IMG/VR virus record: IMGVR_UViG_3300023445_000001
Span: 1 to 45,172 of that record
DNA from: a virus
Strand: one strand, 5' to 3'
DNA length: 45,172 bases
The stretch's first letter is position 1. Every line of letters begins with the position of its first letter. A model generated the notes under the pieces. It made no database searches. It saw only the letters and a list, made by a program, of their open reading frames with translations, and was not told where the DNA came from. A program made the position numbers and the translations under genes. This document shows positions 30,767-39,889 of this stretch, one piece after another.

Positions 30767-31759
30767 TTAAGCTGGCACTTCCGTTGCTTCAGCATCCGCT
30801 GAAATAGTGCAAGCCGCTTGGATGGAAGAACCCGCAGGGAAGGTGCGGTTAATGCCAAGTTTGCCCTGTGTTAACAGGTTGTTCGCCTTGAAGCGGTCAG
30901 GGAAGAACTTAAACCACAACACTTCATTTTTCAACACCACAAGAGGATCGGTAACACCGTCATTCAAGAACGCTGTAAAGCTGCCCTGATTTAGAGATGA
31001 TGACGTTGAGCCAATGGTTGCACCATAAACCTGCGTTGATTGCAAGCTGTGGCTATTCTCTGGCGGAACAAAGTCGCCTGCCAAAGGTACTTCGGCGAAG
31101 ATTGGTTCTGCATATGAAGCTGAAACACTTTTTGCCAAGCTGCCTACATGGATCAAAGGCAGTGCAGTAAGGAAGCTCACTTGAGCTGTGCCTGGCAATA
31201 CATCAAACAAAGGAAAATCAAAACGCTCTACGTGAACGCCCACTGTTGCGAAGATCTCAGTTGATGCAATAAGAGCAGCGACGTCCGATGTTGTGCGAAC
31301 CTGAGCAATCTCAATTGAGCCTACTGGAATCAGCGGAGGGCCGCCTGCTGCGCCGCGTGTTTCGACGATAGCTGCTCCGTTAGTACCTGCCACCACTGCA
31401 ATAGCGCCAGCGTTATCAACTGTGATGCTGTTCACTTTCGCTGGGTTTGCTAGTGTGCCACGTGTGATAAGCGTGTCCAATGCAGTTGCAACAGTTACCA
31501 AAAGACCAGCAAGGTTGCAAGTCAAAGCAGCAGCGTCAACAGCATCATTCGCAGCTGAAACCGCAGCTGAAACCGCGCCGCCTGTTGCTAAACCGTCAGG
31601 ACGAACAACAGGTTCGAAACCTGTTTTCTTGGAGAACAAAGCTGCCCCTGAATCAAATACTTTATGATCACCGCTGTCTACCAGTGGTGTCATCGCAGTC
31701 ACTTGCTGACCGCCTTCATAATCTAGCCGAGCACGCTCGGCGGTATTTACTTGTGCCAT
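30767..31759 (-). CDS. Major tail (tube) protein
   Basis: 330 residues. Beta-rich throughout, with GSIEIAQVRTTSDV, FDFPLFDVLPGTAQVSFLTALP and LVVLKNEVLWFKFFPDRF in the tube-forming part. Position (just upstream of the G/GT chaperone and downstream of head-tail joining genes) and size match major tail proteins of long-tailed phages. The C-terminal end (INRTFPAGSSIQAACTISADAEATEVPA) is typical of a tube monomer's flexible tail. Transcribed with the chaperones. Confidence 0.8.
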   Translation of the reverse strand: MAQVNTAERARLDYEGGQQVTAMTPLVDSGDHKVFDSGAALFSKKTGFEPVVRPDGLATGGAVSAAVSAANDAVDAAALTCNLAGLLVTVATALDTLITRGTLANPAKVNSITVDNAGAIAVVAGTNGAAIVETRGAAGGPPLIPVGSIEIAQVRTTSDVAALIASTEIFATVGVHVERFDFPLFDVLPGTAQVSFLTALPLIHVGSLAKSVSASYAEPIFAEVPLAGDFVPPENSHSLQSTQVYGATIGSTSSSLNQGSFTAFLNDGVTDPLVVLKNEVLWFKFFPDRFKANNLLTQGKLGINRTFPAGSSIQAACTISADAEATEVPA

Positions 31760-31768
31760 TTCCTTCTC

Positions 31769-32233
31769 CTATAGAAGTGTGGTTTTGCCGAGCGCCGTTC
31801 GATACCGAATCGTCAGCTCTATAATCGCCCCGCACCACGGAGCCTGCCCTTCACCAATTATTGCTTGCATTGAATCAACATGCAAGCTTTCAACTATGAA
31901 ACCAAGGCTCGGAGAGTCAACTCCGGCAGCATCGCGCCCAATAGCGGCAACCGCTGCTTCATATAAGGACACCGCAACATCTGTGAACGGTCTGTCCCTT
32001 GTCTTATCATATAGCTCAATCAACACGCTCGCAGCATGCTTTTCGCCGCTATAGTCGCGAAGTTCAATGCTATCGCCCGAAATCCAGTAGTTCGCGGCGG
32101 GTAAATCACCGTCTTGAAGCGGAGTAAGCTTTGCGCGAGTGACTTTCTGAATAGTAACCGCATCGCCATTGCTTGTGCTGATAGATTGTAGGCGCTTGCC
32201 CAACTCGTCAAGAAATGTATTGATGGCACTCAT
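31769..32233 (-). CDS. Tail terminator-like protein
   Basis: 154 residues. An N-terminal helix (INTFLDELGKRLQ), then ASVLIELYDKTRDRP and IVESLHVDSMQAIIGEGQAPWCGAIIELTIRYRT, with alternating helix and strand typical of lambda U-like tail terminators. It ends TRYRTALGKTTLL-like. Located between the gp10-like protein and the major tail protein, where the terminator gene is usually found. It would cap the finished tube and bind the head connector. Confidence 0.7.
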   Translation of the reverse strand: MSAINTFLDELGKRLQSISTSNGDAVTIQKVTRAKLTPLQDGDLPAANYWISGDSIELRDYSGEKHAASVLIELYDKTRDRPFTDVAVSLYEAAVAAIGRDAAGVDSPSLGFIVESLHVDSMQAIIGEGQAPWCGAIIELTIRYRTALGKTTLL

Positions 32234-32811
32234 GCTATCACCTCATTGAACAATCCGCGAAGCCTGCCCAGTAGCACAGGGATCTCGTTTTCTTTCGCTT
32301 TGTTCAAACCCAAAGCGGGCTTGATTATTACTTGTTTCACTAGAACGAACATAGGCGCACCAGCAGCACTCATCACCAACCAGTTGCCTTTGCGCGATTT
32401 GATAAGGTGTCCACCTGCGTTGAATACGTCTTTCGCGTTGAAGCGCATCACACCGGCAGCAGTTAGGTTCTCGCCTATAGGAATATTGAGGTATGGACCG
32501 CCTGGAACTCCGCGGTAAGCATGCTTCGCTCGTACAGTGCCCCCGTACTCTTGAAGGAGCGCATACCGTAAGCCACGCCCAGCCTCAACACGTGATGAGA
32601 CGTTGTTGAGCTGTGTTCCTGCTGTTGATATGCGTAGTGACTTTCGGAGTAGGCCTGTCCTGCTTTTCAACGTCCTGCCAAAGTTGCTTTTGACTTCGCT
32701 GTCAACATTGATAGCGGCTTTTCCGAATGCTTGCTTCGTTGCTTTGAACGCCTTGTTGGGCAACGCTTGCAAATACGCTTGAAACGCTTCGTCGTGAAGT
32801 TCAACTGCCAC
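32230..32811 (-). CDS. HK97 gp10-like neck/tail completion protein
   Basis: 193 residues. Begins at GTG (32809-32811) directly after the upstream stop. AFGKAAINVDSEVKSNFGRTLKSRTGLLRKSLRIS, with a SRTGLLRxSL motif, LRYALLQEYGGTVRAKHA (the LLQEYGG signature) and further strands match the HK97 gp10 family. This protein connects the head-tail adaptor and the tail terminator. The presence of FVLVKQV and the C-terminal helix fit. Confidence 0.82.
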   Translation of the reverse strand: MAVELHDEAFQAYLQALPNKAFKATKQAFGKAAINVDSEVKSNFGRTLKSRTGLLRKSLRISTAGTQLNNVSSRVEAGRGLRYALLQEYGGTVRAKHAYRGVPGGPYLNIPIGENLTAAGVMRFNAKDVFNAGGHLIKSRKGNWLVMSAAGAPMFVLVKQVIIKPALGLNKAKENEIPVLLGRLRGLFNEVIA

Positions 32812-33456
32812 TTAGATCATACCTGTCAGCGGGTGCTTAAACTCTACAAGAATTTCTTTGACTGCTTTGAGTAAGCCGAACTCAGGAAAGCTTGTTGAAC
32901 CGCCCTCGCCATGAACTTGTGTTGCAGCTAGATTTTCTTTCCGCTGAAACTCATACGCGATTTGCATTGTTGCAGCTTTGCGGATTGCTGTAGCAATTCG
33001 GTACGAAGGATCAGCAGGTGCAGGGATGCTCATCACGCCAGCAGAAACAGCCAGACCGCCCGTGAACACGATTTCAGCAGTGCCGGTGCCATAATCAAAC
33101 AGCGTGCGGATCCCGTATTTCGTGATGATGTAGTCAGTTGGCACTAAAGGAATGTCCATCACAAGATTTCCTGCTGAAACAGCATCAAAGTCTTGGTTCT
33201 TTAGTGTGCGCCGGTTGCTGCCGAACAAACGCATCGTGACGCTCACAACGGATAGCACAGGCAACGATTGCAACGGAATCATCTTGCCACTTAAAGGAAT
33301 AGACACTGTGCGTTCAACTCGTTCCAAGTCAAAGCCCAAGAAGGCAGCAATGGAAGCCTCTGCGTTCTGTTGAATCACTTCTAGTGCAGGGTAATTGTCC
33401 GCGTCTTTGTTTAAGCCAATGAACGCTACAATGTCGTCAGGGTTGACGAGTTTCAT
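32812..33456 (-). CDS. Head-tail connector (gp6-like adaptor)
   Basis: 214 residues. Helix-rich N-terminus with NAEASIAAFLGFDLE and a strand-rich middle (YIITKYGIRTLFDYGTGTAEIVFTGG) and a final helical part (IRKAATMQIAYEFQR). It matches the HK97 gp6-like or DnaT-like adaptor family in layout and position. Overlaps the previous small gene by 4 bases (ATGA). Confidence 0.75.
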   Translation of the reverse strand: MKLVNPDDIVAFIGLNKDADNYPALEVIQQNAEASIAAFLGFDLERVERTVSIPLSGKMIPLQSLPVLSVVSVTMRLFGSNRRTLKNQDFDAVSAGNLVMDIPLVPTDYIITKYGIRTLFDYGTGTAEIVFTGGLAVSAGVMSIPAPADPSYRIATAIRKAATMQIAYEFQRKENLAATQVHGEGGSTSFPEFGLLKAVKEILVEFKHPLTGMI

Positions 33457-33647
33457 TTAGACTTGCGCGAAGTTGTTTCCTTCACTGGAGACGCTTTTGT
33501 TGTCTGCTTTGCTTCTACAGCACGTTTGGAGTCCAGCAAGATGCCTGCAAGGCGGTCGCTGACTTCCAGCACTTCGTTCTTCTTGTGCGGCGTGATATCC
33601 AAGCCGTTCAGCGCAAGGTCGCAGTCTTGTTTCAATTTGATTTTCAT
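33453..33647 (-). CDS. Hypothetical protein, 64 aa
   Basis: Begins MKIKLKQDCDLALNGLDITPHKKNEVLEVSD at 33645-33647, with AAAGGAG 7 bases upstream. Helix LAGILLDSKRAVEA and a Lys/Ser/Thr-rich C-terminus follow. A small protein of this type (LNGxDxTPHxxNEVLEV) is common between major capsid and connector genes; its role is unknown. It is the first gene after the strong terminator behind the capsid gene, so it may be translated from read-through or from an unseen promoter. Confidence 0.7.
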   Translation of the reverse strand: MKIKLKQDCDLALNGLDITPHKKNEVLEVSDRLAGILLDSKRAVEAKQTTKASPVKETTSRKSK

Positions 33648-33690
33648 ATTGGACTCCTTTGTCAATAACAGCGCCAGCGCACAGTCATTG

Positions 33691-33717
33691 AAAAAGGAGT
33701 GAGCCGAAGCCCACTCC
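33691..33717 (-). terminator. Intrinsic terminator after the major capsid gene
   Basis: On the minus strand GGAGTGGGC-TTCG-GCTCACTCC (9 pairs, one G-U, stable TTCG tetraloop) is followed immediately by TTTTT. It starts 7 bases past the capsid stop codon and precedes the next gene. Read-through must occur for the tail genes, or a second promoter lies inside. Placement should raise capsid transcript levels over downstream genes. Confidence 0.85.
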
Positions 33718-33723
33718 AATCAA

Positions 33724-34902
33724 TCAGCCTACAGTGTAAAGCTTGATTGCTTCCGGTAATACAACACCACCACCAACACGTTTCTTCACGATGAAACCTG
33801 TTTGATCTGCGTCTGCATAGCGTTCATCCAAACGCTTAACAGTAATGCCCGCACGATCATAGATGCGATAGCCGGCAACGAAGTCACCGAACGCCAATGC
33901 TTCAGCGCCAGTTGCAACACTTGCCATGCCCTCATCAATACCGATTGGACGACCAAGCAATGTTGCTGCCTGACCCGCCTGGACGCTCGGCTGCCATAAA
34001 TACTGACCTACAGTATCTTTAAGCAAACGAATCTTCGCTTCAGTCAAGCTGTTCATCATGAACGTGCCGTTGCGACGATACACTGCTTTCACAGATGCCA
34101 TCATGTTGATCAAGTCATCCAACGCGACGCCGCCAACAACAGTGCCCACTTGAGCTGCTGCAATTAAGCCCGCATCAACTGCGAAACCAGAAGGCTGTTC
34201 GCCAGCTGCACCAGTACCAACTGCGAATGCAACATCTTCAGCGTCAGCAATGGCGCGTGAAGCAGCTTGGGTCAATTCAGAGCCTAAGTCAGCTTCTGCA
34301 TCATCCAAGATGTTGTTGTGAACAAGGATCAAAGTTTTCAAATCTTCGATGACAATGTTTGCTTGATTCAAGCCTGAAACAGCGGAAGGAGTCACTGGAC
34401 CCTTACCCCATGCAACAGTTGGCTGAGTCAAACCGCCTAAACGTACAGCATCGCGACCAGTTGTGCGTACTTGCGCAACAGGACGGAAGCCTGCCAAGTT
34501 GTATGCAGCCATGATGATGTCAGATTCCATATCTTCAGGAATCAAGAAACCGCCATCAGCAGCAACAGTTGATAGAGCACGCTGCTCTTCTGGAGTCATG
34601 CGATTTTGTTCGCCTGCACCATGACGCATGAAGCGTTCAAACGCAGCTTTGCGCAACTCTTTTTCAGGGTTGGCATCAGCTGTTTCACCTTCACCAGCAG
34701 GGCGTTGAGCACGAGCTTCAAGTTCTGCAACTTGAGTCTGCATTGCTGTGATGCTGTCATTGATCTTGTCAACCAATGAGCGTGTTTCGGCAGTAGCTTC
34801 GCCGTTCTTACGTGTTTCCGCTTCAGCTTTATCGCCAGCAGCTTTCAATTCCTCGAAAGAGCCTGCAACAAGACCGCGGAGTTCTTCAATTTGCTTTTCC
34901 AT
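33724..34902 (-). CDS. Major capsid protein (HK97 fold)
   Basis: 392 residues. The first 85 or so residues are a charged coiled coil (the delta scaffold domain) that the protease would remove. The HK97 core begins around residue 110: STVAADGGFLIPEDMES, then FRPVAQVRTTGRDAVRLGG, HNNILDDAEADL, GTGAAGEQPSG (the conserved loop) and the C-terminal IGIDEGMASV. It is followed by a strong terminator. The family usually assembles T=7 shells for genomes of this size; cross-linking Lys/Asn residues cannot be assigned here. Confidence 0.93.
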   Translation of the reverse strand: MEKQIEELRGLVAGSFEELKAAGDKAEAETRKNGEATAETRSLVDKINDSITAMQTQVAELEARAQRPAGEGETADANPEKELRKAAFERFMRHGAGEQNRMTPEEQRALSTVAADGGFLIPEDMESDIIMAAYNLAGFRPVAQVRTTGRDAVRLGGLTQPTVAWGKGPVTPSAVSGLNQANIVIEDLKTLILVHNNILDDAEADLGSELTQAASRAIADAEDVAFAVGTGAAGEQPSGFAVDAGLIAAAQVGTVVGGVALDDLINMMASVKAVYRRNGTFMMNSLTEAKIRLLKDTVGQYLWQPSVQAGQAATLLGRPIGIDEGMASVATGAEALAFGDFVAGYRIYDRAGITVKRLDERYADADQTGFIVKKRVGGGVVLPEAIKLYTVG

Positions 34903-34914
34903 GTCAAATCTCCC

Positions 34915-36054
34915 TTACTTTGTTTTCATTGTGCTGCGGATATTCTCCATCAGCTCTGTGAGTGCTTGTTGCGGCTCACCTTTCGCCTCGGCTTCTTTAG
35001 CAACAGTGTCGTCAGACGGCTGCAAGTCAAGAAGTGCTGCAAATTGTTCACGTTCAGCTGAAGATAACGATGCACGCAATTCCTGTGCGACCATTTCTAC
35101 TTTTGAACGGCGTTCCTGTGAAAAAGTAACAGCAAGGCCTGGCACAAACGACAAGCGTTCAGCGCGTCCTTCAATGTTTCCTTTCAATAAACTACGAACG
35201 TCATCGACAGCGAGTGGGCTGTTCATCGCCATGCTATTCAACGTCTCGCCTAGCTTGCGCATGTGTAGCGCAAGGGCTTTGCCTGTTTCACCTATTGCAG
35301 GGGCACGCAGCTCTTCAATTCCGTCTTCTGGTGCTTCTGCTTCAGGCGTTGTGCGGAACTGGTCCAAGTAAAGCTTCAACCAATCCTTGTATGCAACAGC
35401 AAAGTCGTCAACAGCAGCTCCAAGCAAGCTTTCGATGTCATCAATAGCATTGTCACTCCACCAGATGTCTAGCATCGTGCGGTGTAATGCTTCCATCAAG
35501 CGTTCCTCGCCCTCGTCCAAGTCCTTTTCTGTAACAGTACCGGCAAGGTCTGTGGCGCGAACGCTTTGGATCTGTGCTTGTTCGTTTGCAGGAAATGTCA
35601 CCGGGCTGAACTCGAACAACTTAACTTCGAAGATTTCACGAACTCCATCCACAATTTTGTCCTTGCCGCGCGGCACGCTGAAACCTATGCTCATTGCATC
35701 AAACGCACCCGACTTCATAAGTAAGAACGCTTCATCTGCCTTCTGCACGCCTAGCGTCAACTGTGCGCGTACCCATAAGCCCTTAGTGTCTTCGCGCATT
35801 TCAAGCGGCATGCCTATTGGGCTATCTTGGTCGTGATTGTGTAGAACTTTGATTTTGTCTGCACGCTCTGCAAGTGTTTTCGTGAATGCGCCAGGCATAA
35901 TGCGCGACCCATAAGAATCAATGTCGCCAAACGTGGCAGCATACCCCTCAAAGATACCGTTTTCGCCTTCTAAGCGTATCTCGCCGATCTGGAAGCTGAG
36001 ATGCTCCTGTATCGGTGACTTGCTGCGGTGCTCCATGTTTGCTTTGTTCTTCAT
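34915..36054 (-). CDS. Prohead protease (U35) with long C-terminal extension
   Basis: 379 residues. The first 190 form an HK97-type prohead serine protease: HNHDQDSPIG supplies the His, MSIGFSVPRG the Ser. Then a helical region of about 190 residues (DDIESLLGAAVDDFAVAY, ALALHMRKLGETLNSM) follows, longer than the usual 200-residue protease. Such extensions act as scaffolding in some phages; here the capsid protein has its own N-terminal delta domain, so the extension's role is unclear. Confidence 0.85.
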   Translation of the reverse strand: MKNKANMEHRSKSPIQEHLSFQIGEIRLEGENGIFEGYAATFGDIDSYGSRIMPGAFTKTLAERADKIKVLHNHDQDSPIGMPLEMREDTKGLWVRAQLTLGVQKADEAFLLMKSGAFDAMSIGFSVPRGKDKIVDGVREIFEVKLFEFSPVTFPANEQAQIQSVRATDLAGTVTEKDLDEGEERLMEALHRTMLDIWWSDNAIDDIESLLGAAVDDFAVAYKDWLKLYLDQFRTTPEAEAPEDGIEELRAPAIGETGKALALHMRKLGETLNSMAMNSPLAVDDVRSLLKGNIEGRAERLSFVPGLAVTFSQERRSKVEMVAQELRASLSSAEREQFAALLDLQPSDDTVAKEAEAKGEPQQALTELMENIRSTMKTK

Positions 36055-36063
36055 CTGTGACTC

Positions 36064-36504
36064 CTAGCGAAAGCTCATTGCGCAACGGCAATTTATTCTT
36101 TGTCCTGCGGATAAACCCGGGTCACTTGGGAAGCGCCCCCCATTTGAAAAAATACCATCTATCAGGACGGTTTCCTGCTCCATGATGTCATGAGCTGTTC
36201 GAACATGCGCATCTCGACTGGTCAACCAGATCTTCTGCGTTGCACCTGCAATCGTTGCACCCACGAGTTGACCAAAGCTTGCAGCACTGCCAACCTCTGT
36301 CCTTGCGATGGTCAGTGCTCTTTGCGATGTAAACCCTGTGAACACGTCAGTGATTGCTTGGCGCAGGCTCTCAACTGTAAGGCCTTGCTGCTCTGCTTGC
36401 AACACTTGAGCCTGAACCGCTGCGATAGTTGTCTGCTCAATCTGTGTGATGTCTTGCGCGATAGATTCTTGTATGAACGAATCAATAGCTGCTTCGGCAG
36501 GCAT
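36064..36504 (-). CDS. Mu gpF/SPP1 gp7-like minor head protein
   Basis: 146 residues. The C-terminal part TEVGSAASFGQLVGATIAG, KIWLTSRDAHVRTAHDIM, FPSDPGLSAGQRINCRC is the signature of the phage head morphogenesis (Mu F, SPP1 gp7) domain. Full-length family members are longer (about 250-400), so this is a short form lacking the usual N-terminal helical region. The ATG overlaps the portal stop by one base (TAATG). It would sit inside the head near the portal. Confidence 0.82.
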   Translation of the reverse strand: MPAEAAIDSFIQESIAQDITQIEQTTIAAVQAQVLQAEQQGLTVESLRQAITDVFTGFTSQRALTIARTEVGSAASFGQLVGATIAGATQKIWLTSRDAHVRTAHDIMEQETVLIDGIFSNGGRFPSDPGLSAGQRINCRCAMSFR

Positions 36505-37958
36505 TACAGGAACTCCTTCGCAACATCCATCTGAAGCTTGCTTACTGCATCAAGCCACTCCTGCCTTGTTTCTTGGATAGCTGCAATAGGATCCGCGCCT
36601 TCGTCAATCGCTTTAAGCACAGCATCACGCTGACTCTCCATAAGTGTCTTCATCGTTTCAAAGCCAATGCTCTGTGCAAGTTCCTCGCGCTTCTTATCAG
36701 CTGCACGCCACTCCTTATCGAAGTCGTGCGAGCTACGTGTATCTAATTGAACAGAACTCGACGCCGTTTGGGAAGGGGAGGGTTTTGGCGCCGAGCTCGG
36801 AGGGTTGCCAGACCAGGGTAGGTCTGCATTCGGTACGTCCTTCAAGCCTAGCTCGAAGCGACTGTTTAGTGAAGACACAGGCACGCCCATGTCCCATAAT
36901 GTTTTTGACGCGGTGACGCGATCTTTCACGTTGTCCTGTAGAGCTGCGATGCGCGAAGTGTCAGGAACAATTTCCTCGCCGTTGTGAAGCTCTTCCTGCA
37001 AAGCGTGTTGAAGTCCTGCCTGCATCTTGCGAAGAAGCGGAATAATTGTCTGCTCCCAGAAGATGCGCTGCGATGCGCTGAAGTTGTTGAACGTGCTGCT
37101 TTCCTGTGCGCCAATTAACTGCGGTGGCACGCCAAAGATCAACATGATCTCATCACGGTTGAACTTGCGGCTGTTGAGAAAGTCCATCTCAGCAGGCGTC
37201 ATGCCTGTGCGGATGTAGTCAGCTTCAGCAGACAAAACACCTGGCGTCCGAGCGTTTGCGCTGCCTGTGTACAATTCGCGAATCTTTTCGCGCACCGTGT
37301 CCCATTGTGCAACAGCAAGGTCCTTGAACACGAAGATGCCGTCTAAGACGCCTCTGTTGTCCATCGCTGCTTTGTTGAAGTTCAGTTGTGCAACATCCGT
37401 ATCCACTGCACGCGCGGCAGCTTCTAAAGGGCTGACACCTTGTAGCGGGTTCGCTGGATTGGGCAATAATAAATGAATGATCTCGGTTGGCAAGTACGAT
37501 TCAACAGTAGAGCCTGAAGAGCCTTTGCGATCAAAGCGGCGTACCCATTCTCCTGCGTCAGTTCCTGCGACAGGAGCAGTCTTGTCTGGCGATAACGGCC
37601 ACAGCTCAGTAGTCTTCCCGCCTACTGTTACTTTCCGCAGGTAAGCGTTACCTGATAACTGTAGCCACGAAACAATCAGCTCGAAAAGCTGTTGGCGTGG
37701 GATAGCGGGGTTAGGTTGGTTCAGTAACTGGGCGACGTGATGCCCTTCAATAGGGGTGCCGTCTTTATCCACAACTATCCAAGGTACTGATGAAGCAGCT
37801 TGCTTGATTTCGTTGATTGCACGAAACACCCACCCGCTGGATATGTATCCGTCTTTGGTTGCTTTCGCAACAGTAAACTTGGACCATGCTGCTTGCTTAT
37901 TGGAAACGATCTGCGAGCTTGTTGCTTGTGCGCTGCTTCGCTTGCTGAATGGGAACAC
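36504..37958 (-). CDS. Portal protein (HK97 type)
   Basis: 484 residues. DGYISSGWVFRAINEI and LNQPNPAIPRQQLFELIVSWLQLSGNAYL, LWPLSPDKT, EIIHLLLPNPANPLQG and FGVPPQLIGAQESSTFNNFSASQRIFWEQTI are classic HK97-type portal motifs. GTG at 37956-37958 is the start, just after the large terminase stop. The C-terminal 100 residues are helical. The portal forms the dodecameric DNA channel. Confidence 0.92.
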   Translation of the reverse strand: MFPFSKRSSAQATSSQIVSNKQAAWSKFTVAKATKDGYISSGWVFRAINEIKQAASSVPWIVVDKDGTPIEGHHVAQLLNQPNPAIPRQQLFELIVSWLQLSGNAYLRKVTVGGKTTELWPLSPDKTAPVAGTDAGEWVRRFDRKGSSGSTVESYLPTEIIHLLLPNPANPLQGVSPLEAAARAVDTDVAQLNFNKAAMDNRGVLDGIFVFKDLAVAQWDTVREKIRELYTGSANARTPGVLSAEADYIRTGMTPAEMDFLNSRKFNRDEIMLIFGVPPQLIGAQESSTFNNFSASQRIFWEQTIIPLLRKMQAGLQHALQEELHNGEEIVPDTSRIAALQDNVKDRVTASKTLWDMGVPVSSLNSRFELGLKDVPNADLPWSGNPPSSAPKPSPSQTASSSVQLDTRSSHDFDKEWRAADKKREELAQSIGFETMKTLMESQRDAVLKAIDEGADPIAAIQETRQEWLDAVSKLQMDVAKEFL

Positions 37959-37959
37959 T

Positions 37960-39384
37960 TTATGCGCGTCCTATCATGATGGTCTTCTCCTGACAACGAA
38001 TCCAGTTTAAGAACTGGCTCACGCTGTCCACTTGGTCATCATGCACAGAGTTCGGAAATGATAAGAACTCTTGCATGAAGTCATGTAGCCATGCCCCCTC
38101 CGTGGGTAAATACACGGATCCCGCTTCAATGGATGGCGCAACTGTAGCAAGGCGCGTCACTTTGTCAACTGTTGGCATGATAGCGATGACAGGTAAGGCA
38201 GTATCACGGTGCAAGTCCTGTATCAAACTGGTGCCGCTTGACTTGTCCTCTATCAAGATGACGGAAGGAGAATACTTCGCTGCTAATTGCATGACAGATC
38301 GCTTGAGATCGGGGTACTGTAGCCTTTCTCGGAAGACGTCCAGCAGATAGTACCCTGAAGCAGTCTCGGCCCATGTAGTGCAAACAGTAGGGTCGTTCAG
38401 CTCCTTGGCTTTCTGTGCTGTATCCCAAGACTGAACAATGCGGATGATGTGCTCACTTGCAGGCACTACTCCATATTCCTTGAACCAGTCTATTTTCACC
38501 ATGCCGCCACCCAAGGGCGCTGGGCGTTGCTGGTATTGTGCAGCGTAACCGTATGAACCAAGTGCTGTTTTCAGCTTCTGTGCTTCAGGTGGGCCCATGC
38601 GCTGTGGGTGCAGCAGTTCGCCCTCTTCGCGTGTTGTGCTCATGTCGCCGTATGTAATTGTCTGGCGTGATTCTGCCTCGTGCTGAATGCACAAGTGCTC
38701 CCACCCGCCCTCCTCTATCAAGATGCCCGTCAAGTCGTTAGCGTGCAGGCGCTGCATCACAACAACCATCGCGCCATCCTTTGGATTGTTCAAACGTGTG
38801 CTCCATGTTTGCCCATGCCAGTCGTTTGCTTTGTCGCGCTCTGTCTTGCTTGCTGCACGTATAGGGTCAATCGGGTCATCTGTGATAAGTATGTTGCCGC
38901 CCTTACCGGTAGCTGTTCCGCCTACTGATGTGGCAAAGCGGTGTCCTTGCTTGGTGGTTTCGTATTCTGCCTTGGTGTTCATGTCGTCTTTGATGATGGT
39001 TTCAGGAAATGCCATCTTGTACCAAGCACTCTCCATAATTAAGCGGCAATCAGCTGAGTGCTTTGTGGACAAGCTTGCAGAGTATGAAGCTGCTCCAATT
39101 TGTTGCGAAGGGTTCTGCCCGAGCACCCATGCAGGAAATGCGATAGTGACCGCAATGGACTTCATGAAGCGTGGCGGGATGTTGATGATTAAGCGTTTGC
39201 ACTCGCCGGAATGAATTGCTTCCAAGTAATATGCAATGGCGTCAATGTGCCAGTTGTGCGAGTAGCATGCACCTGGGTCGACAGTTTCAAAGGCTTTCTT
39301 GATGAATGCAGAGCATGATGAACGGAGCTGTCTTCGCTGCAATAGCTCCTGAGCTGCTCGTTGACTAGTCAGTTGACGATTCAA
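37960..39384 (-). CDS. terL: Terminase large subunit
   Basis: 474 residues. INIPPRFMKSIA is the Walker A-like motif (PPRxxKS), ILITDDPI the Walker B, and VVVMQRLHANDLTG is the coupling motif. The C-terminal nuclease domain has VQSWDTAQKAKE, ILIEDKSSGTSL and VHDDQVDSVSQFL, the acidic residues of the RNase H-like fold. It cleaves and translocates DNA into the head. It overlaps the small subunit gene by 20 bases. Confidence 0.95.
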   Translation of the reverse strand: MNRQLTSQRAAQELLQRRQLRSSCSAFIKKAFETVDPGACYSHNWHIDAIAYYLEAIHSGECKRLIINIPPRFMKSIAVTIAFPAWVLGQNPSQQIGAASYSASLSTKHSADCRLIMESAWYKMAFPETIIKDDMNTKAEYETTKQGHRFATSVGGTATGKGGNILITDDPIDPIRAASKTERDKANDWHGQTWSTRLNNPKDGAMVVVMQRLHANDLTGILIEEGGWEHLCIQHEAESRQTITYGDMSTTREEGELLHPQRMGPPEAQKLKTALGSYGYAAQYQQRPAPLGGGMVKIDWFKEYGVVPASEHIIRIVQSWDTAQKAKELNDPTVCTTWAETASGYYLLDVFRERLQYPDLKRSVMQLAAKYSPSVILIEDKSSGTSLIQDLHRDTALPVIAIMPTVDKVTRLATVAPSIEAGSVYLPTEGAWLHDFMQEFLSFPNSVHDDQVDSVSQFLNWIRCQEKTIMIGRA

Positions 39385-39835
39385 TTGCTGTTCCTTGCAT
39401 TGCGATTGCTTCCAACTCTGCGTCTGTTGCAGTAGCGGCAGTGAGCGGAGCCATAGTTACTTCGCGGGTCTCTGATTTCTGCCAGTGGTTCCTATCGCGC
39501 CGTTCTAACAGCGTGAGCCACATTTGCCATGAGTTGCCGCTGTTATCTGGTGTCAGCCCTTGGATCTTCTTCAGGGCACTAATTTGGAAGTCTGCTTCTG
39601 CTTCGAGCAGAGCAGTTTTGAATCTCGCATATGGCTCGAGGCGGAGTTGCTCTTCTTGCGTCTGCGCAATGCGCCAGCGGTCTGCAAGTTGCAGCCAGTC
39701 GTCAAACGTCCTGCGGTTGATGTGTAGTTTGTCACAACACTTGTGTCGGGGCAATCCTAAACGAGTCAGTTCACAGAATTGATCAACAAAGTCTTGCTCT
39801 TTACACTTGGGTCCAGTGATACACGTTCTTTTCAT
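39365..39835 (-). CDS. terS: Terminase small subunit candidate
   Basis: 156 residues from the ATG at 39833-39835. A predicted helix-turn-helix (HKCCDKLHINRRTFDDWLQLAD, residues about 32-53) would bind DNA, and FQISALKKIQGLTPDNSGNSWQMWLTLLERR is a helical oligomerisation region. Position ahead of terL and the HTH in the N-terminal third match small terminases. The longer reading frame upstream runs into a poly-T tract and is rejected. The ribosome site is weak. It opens the late operon. Confidence 0.78.
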   Translation of the reverse strand: MKRTCITGPKCKEQDFVDQFCELTRLGLPRHKCCDKLHINRRTFDDWLQLADRWRIAQTQEEQLRLEPYARFKTALLEAEADFQISALKKIQGLTPDNSGNSWQMWLTLLERRDRNHWQKSETREVTMAPLTAATATDAELEAIAMQGTAIESSTD

Positions 39836-39889
39836 ATCTGCATTGTTGCAGTTTCTGTCAGTGTCTGCAAGTTCCGCGCTCCTTGTGTA

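Noticed and set aside
34748-35371. A 207-codon plus-strand frame over the capsid and protease genes.
   Set aside because: Ser-rich antisense shadow; both genes beneath it are certain.
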